DNA of 43,856 nt, from contig CAZNLJ010000040.1 of NCBI GenBank assembly GCA_964573725.1, forward strand, positions 1 to 43,856, read 5' to 3'. Numbering within the stretch: the first letter of the stretch is position 1; the number at the start of each line of letters is the position of its first letter. Positions 43,798 through 43,856 of this stretch are shown here, piece after piece. The position numbers and the translations under genes were made by a program. This stretch comes from UBA6168 sp964573725 (GTDB lineage Bacteria; Bacteroidota; Bacteroidia; Chitinophagales; Saprospiraceae). The notes under the pieces are model-generated. The model was not told where the DNA came from. It saw only the letters and a list, made by a program, of their open reading frames with translations, and did no database searches.

Positions 43798-43856
43798 TCA
43801 TGTAACTAGTCAGGGTAAAAAAATCAGATAGAAATAAAAAATTCAAAAAAAGTTTG
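43798..43856. other. AT-rich window end without a recognisable feature
   Basis: The last 59 bp are strongly AT-rich (runs of A and T) in contrast to the GC-rich chromosome. No gene can be supported; it may be the promoter region of a gene outside the window or the edge of an acquired segment. Confidence 0.4.

Noticed and set aside
1..43856. CRISPR array, prophage, toxin-antitoxin, restriction or other defence system
   Set aside because: I saw no regularly spaced repeats, integrase, phage structural gene, methylase/nuclease pair or other recognised defence gene.

Overview
The window is a GC-rich (roughly 60% by eye) chromosomal piece of a Bacteroidota bacterium. The evidence is a SusC/SusD pair with a partner surface lipoprotein, two secreted proteins with C-terminal domains of the type IX secretion system (T9SS) kind, promoters of the TTG...TAnnTTTG type, and start codons that nearly all lack a Shine-Dalgarno sequence. 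The protein set (SprB-repeat metalloprotease, ASPIC/VCBS protein, VLCAD-like acyl-CoA dehydrogenase, GCS2-CBS protein) fits Saprospiria or a neighbouring class, but no rRNA or ribosomal protein is present to fix this. Most of the window looks like stable housekeeping chromosome. I see no phage, transposase, CRISPR array or recognisable defence system.

Layout. 1-176: an AT-rich 76-bp repeat whose inverted partner lies at the far end. 177-5747 (minus): glutamate-cysteine-ligase-like/CBS fusion, TlpA-like thioredoxin and an M16 peptidase. 6199-9280 (plus): an exported six-hairpin-glycosidase-like protein and a DUF2911 protein. 9398-10393 (minus): a sugar-nucleotidyltransferase. 10571-12865 (plus): an AHSA1/SRPBCC protein and a T9SS-exported VCBS/ASPIC protein. 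13042-18865 (minus): a three-gene SusC-SusD-lipoprotein operon with a good promoter and a strong bidirectional terminator. 19174-22667: pdxJ (minus), then a CPBP protease and a sodium:solute symporter (plus). 22730-27740 (minus): tRNA-Leu, trigger factor, clpP, clpX and truA, a protein folding and turnover block. 28087-31481 (plus): bifunctional (p)ppGpp synthetase/hydrolase and a membrane glycosyltransferase. 31502-37289 (minus): acyl-CoA carboxylase beta chain, DUF151-UVR protein, RlmB-type methyltransferase and acyl-CoA dehydrogenase. 37473-38342 (minus): M15 peptidase lipoprotein. 38570-43495 (plus): a 1641-residue secreted reprolysin-like metalloprotease with a P domain, six SprB repeats and a T9SS tail. 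43521-43856: a perfect terminator, the second repeat copy and an AT-rich end.

How genes work together. Trigger factor, ClpP and ClpX form the usual Bacteroidota chaperone/protease set. The acyl-CoA dehydrogenase and the acyl-CoA carboxylase beta chain point to acyl-CoA breakdown and propionyl-CoA or related carboxylation. SusC, SusD and the lipoprotein should form one outer-membrane uptake complex, but no degradative enzyme adjoins them.

Most notable signals: (1) a ~76-bp, ~88% identical repeat in inverted orientation at both ends of the window; (2) two copies of one 14-bp near-palindrome bracketing a textbook Bacteroidota promoter upstream of the acyl-CoA dehydrogenase, one over the predicted transcription start and one inside a terminator hairpin; (3) a possible 23-25 codon leader ORF with an unusually strong ribosome binding site overlapping the start of rlmB; (4) the GCS2-CBS fusion; (5) a perfect 13-bp hairpin whose loop contains the clpX stop codon; (6) overlapping opposing 5' leaders between the M15 lipoprotein and the secreted metalloprotease. 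I found no complete, clearly new multi-gene system.
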